A DNA stretch of 29,935 bases from a virus, in the IMG/VR virus record IMGVR_UViG_3300045962_000031, positions 1-29,935 of that record. One strand, written 5' to 3'. The stretch's first letter is position 1. The number at the start of each line of letters is the position of its first letter. Position numbers and translations under genes: made by a program. Below, piece after piece: positions 29,922-29,935 of this stretch. The notes beneath the pieces are model-generated. The model saw nothing but the letters and a program-made list of their open reading frames with translations, did not search any database and was not told the DNA's origin.

Positions 29922-29935
29922 GCGTATATACGCAT

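Noticed and set aside
29922-29933. The 12-bp palindrome GCGTATATACGC at the right edge, similar to ATGCGTATACG near 456-466
   Set aside because: Similarity is short and the window ends there, so neither an attachment site nor a terminal repeat can be supported.
1-29935. Strand bias of the hexamer (about 71 versus 50) as an orientation signal like Chi or KOPS
   Set aside because: The difference is small for these counts and could come from reading-frame constraints; no switch of orientation along the window is seen.

Overview
The window is a piece of a tailed double-stranded DNA phage (long-tailed, siphovirus-like), read almost entirely on the + strand. The gene order is the classic late module: small and large terminase, portal fused to a MuF-type head protein, protease/scaffold, decoration protein, major capsid protein, neck and head-completion proteins, tail terminator, tail tube, tail assembly chaperone with a frameshift, tape measure, distal tail, receptor-binding proteins and hub. 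Several head genes resemble Mu-like families (DUF935-type portal, MuF, gpI-type protease, gpG-type morphogenesis protein, gp36/DUF1320-like connector), which with clear GGAGG ribosome sites, a textbook sigma70 promoter and moderate-to-low GC suggests a Gram-negative, probably proteobacterial host. This host call is inference. No integrase, replication gene, endolysin, tRNA or CRISPR array is visible, so the window is not informative about lifestyle.

Layout: 1-589 is a regulatory stretch with a promoter-like site, two intrinsic terminators and two overlapping tiny membrane-protein ORFs. 590-4966 is packaging and portal. 4976-5780 is a cassette of three small genes carrying four copies of a helix-turn-helix module of the kind found in phage homing endonucleases, but with no nuclease. 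5781-8498 is capsid assembly. 8499-8842 has two strong RNA hairpins and a tiny Lys/Pro-rich ORF. 8843-11830 is a 995-residue glycosyltransferase-methyltransferase-glycosyltransferase fusion inside the virion operon. 11811-13785 holds a small structural protein, three single-pass membrane/coiled-coil proteins and a 19-codon shard of a DNA methyltransferase. 13775-15730 is a beta-helix plus repeat-stalk fibre. 15740-21695 is neck, tail tube, chaperone, tape measure and distal tail. 21697-29526 holds two glycoside-hydrolase-like adhesin/depolymerase candidates, the hub with a LamG-like insertion, a zinc-finger miniprotein and a tail-tip protein. After a 52-bp palindromic element, one short leftward gene with its own promoter enters from the right edge.

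Most genes abut or overlap (TAATG or ATGA junctions), so the late region is probably one or a few long transcripts with coupled translation.

The most unusual whole-window signal is the hexamer CTAACG/CGTTAG. I counted about 120 copies by eye against roughly 13 expected from base composition, in several reading frames and in non-coding DNA. Other points of interest are the GT-MTase-GT fusion, the dnaX-like frameshift signal in the tail chaperone gene, the four-module HTH cassette, the palindromic triple repeat at 29531-29582, and a possible RNA pseudoknot just after the stop codon at 12794.
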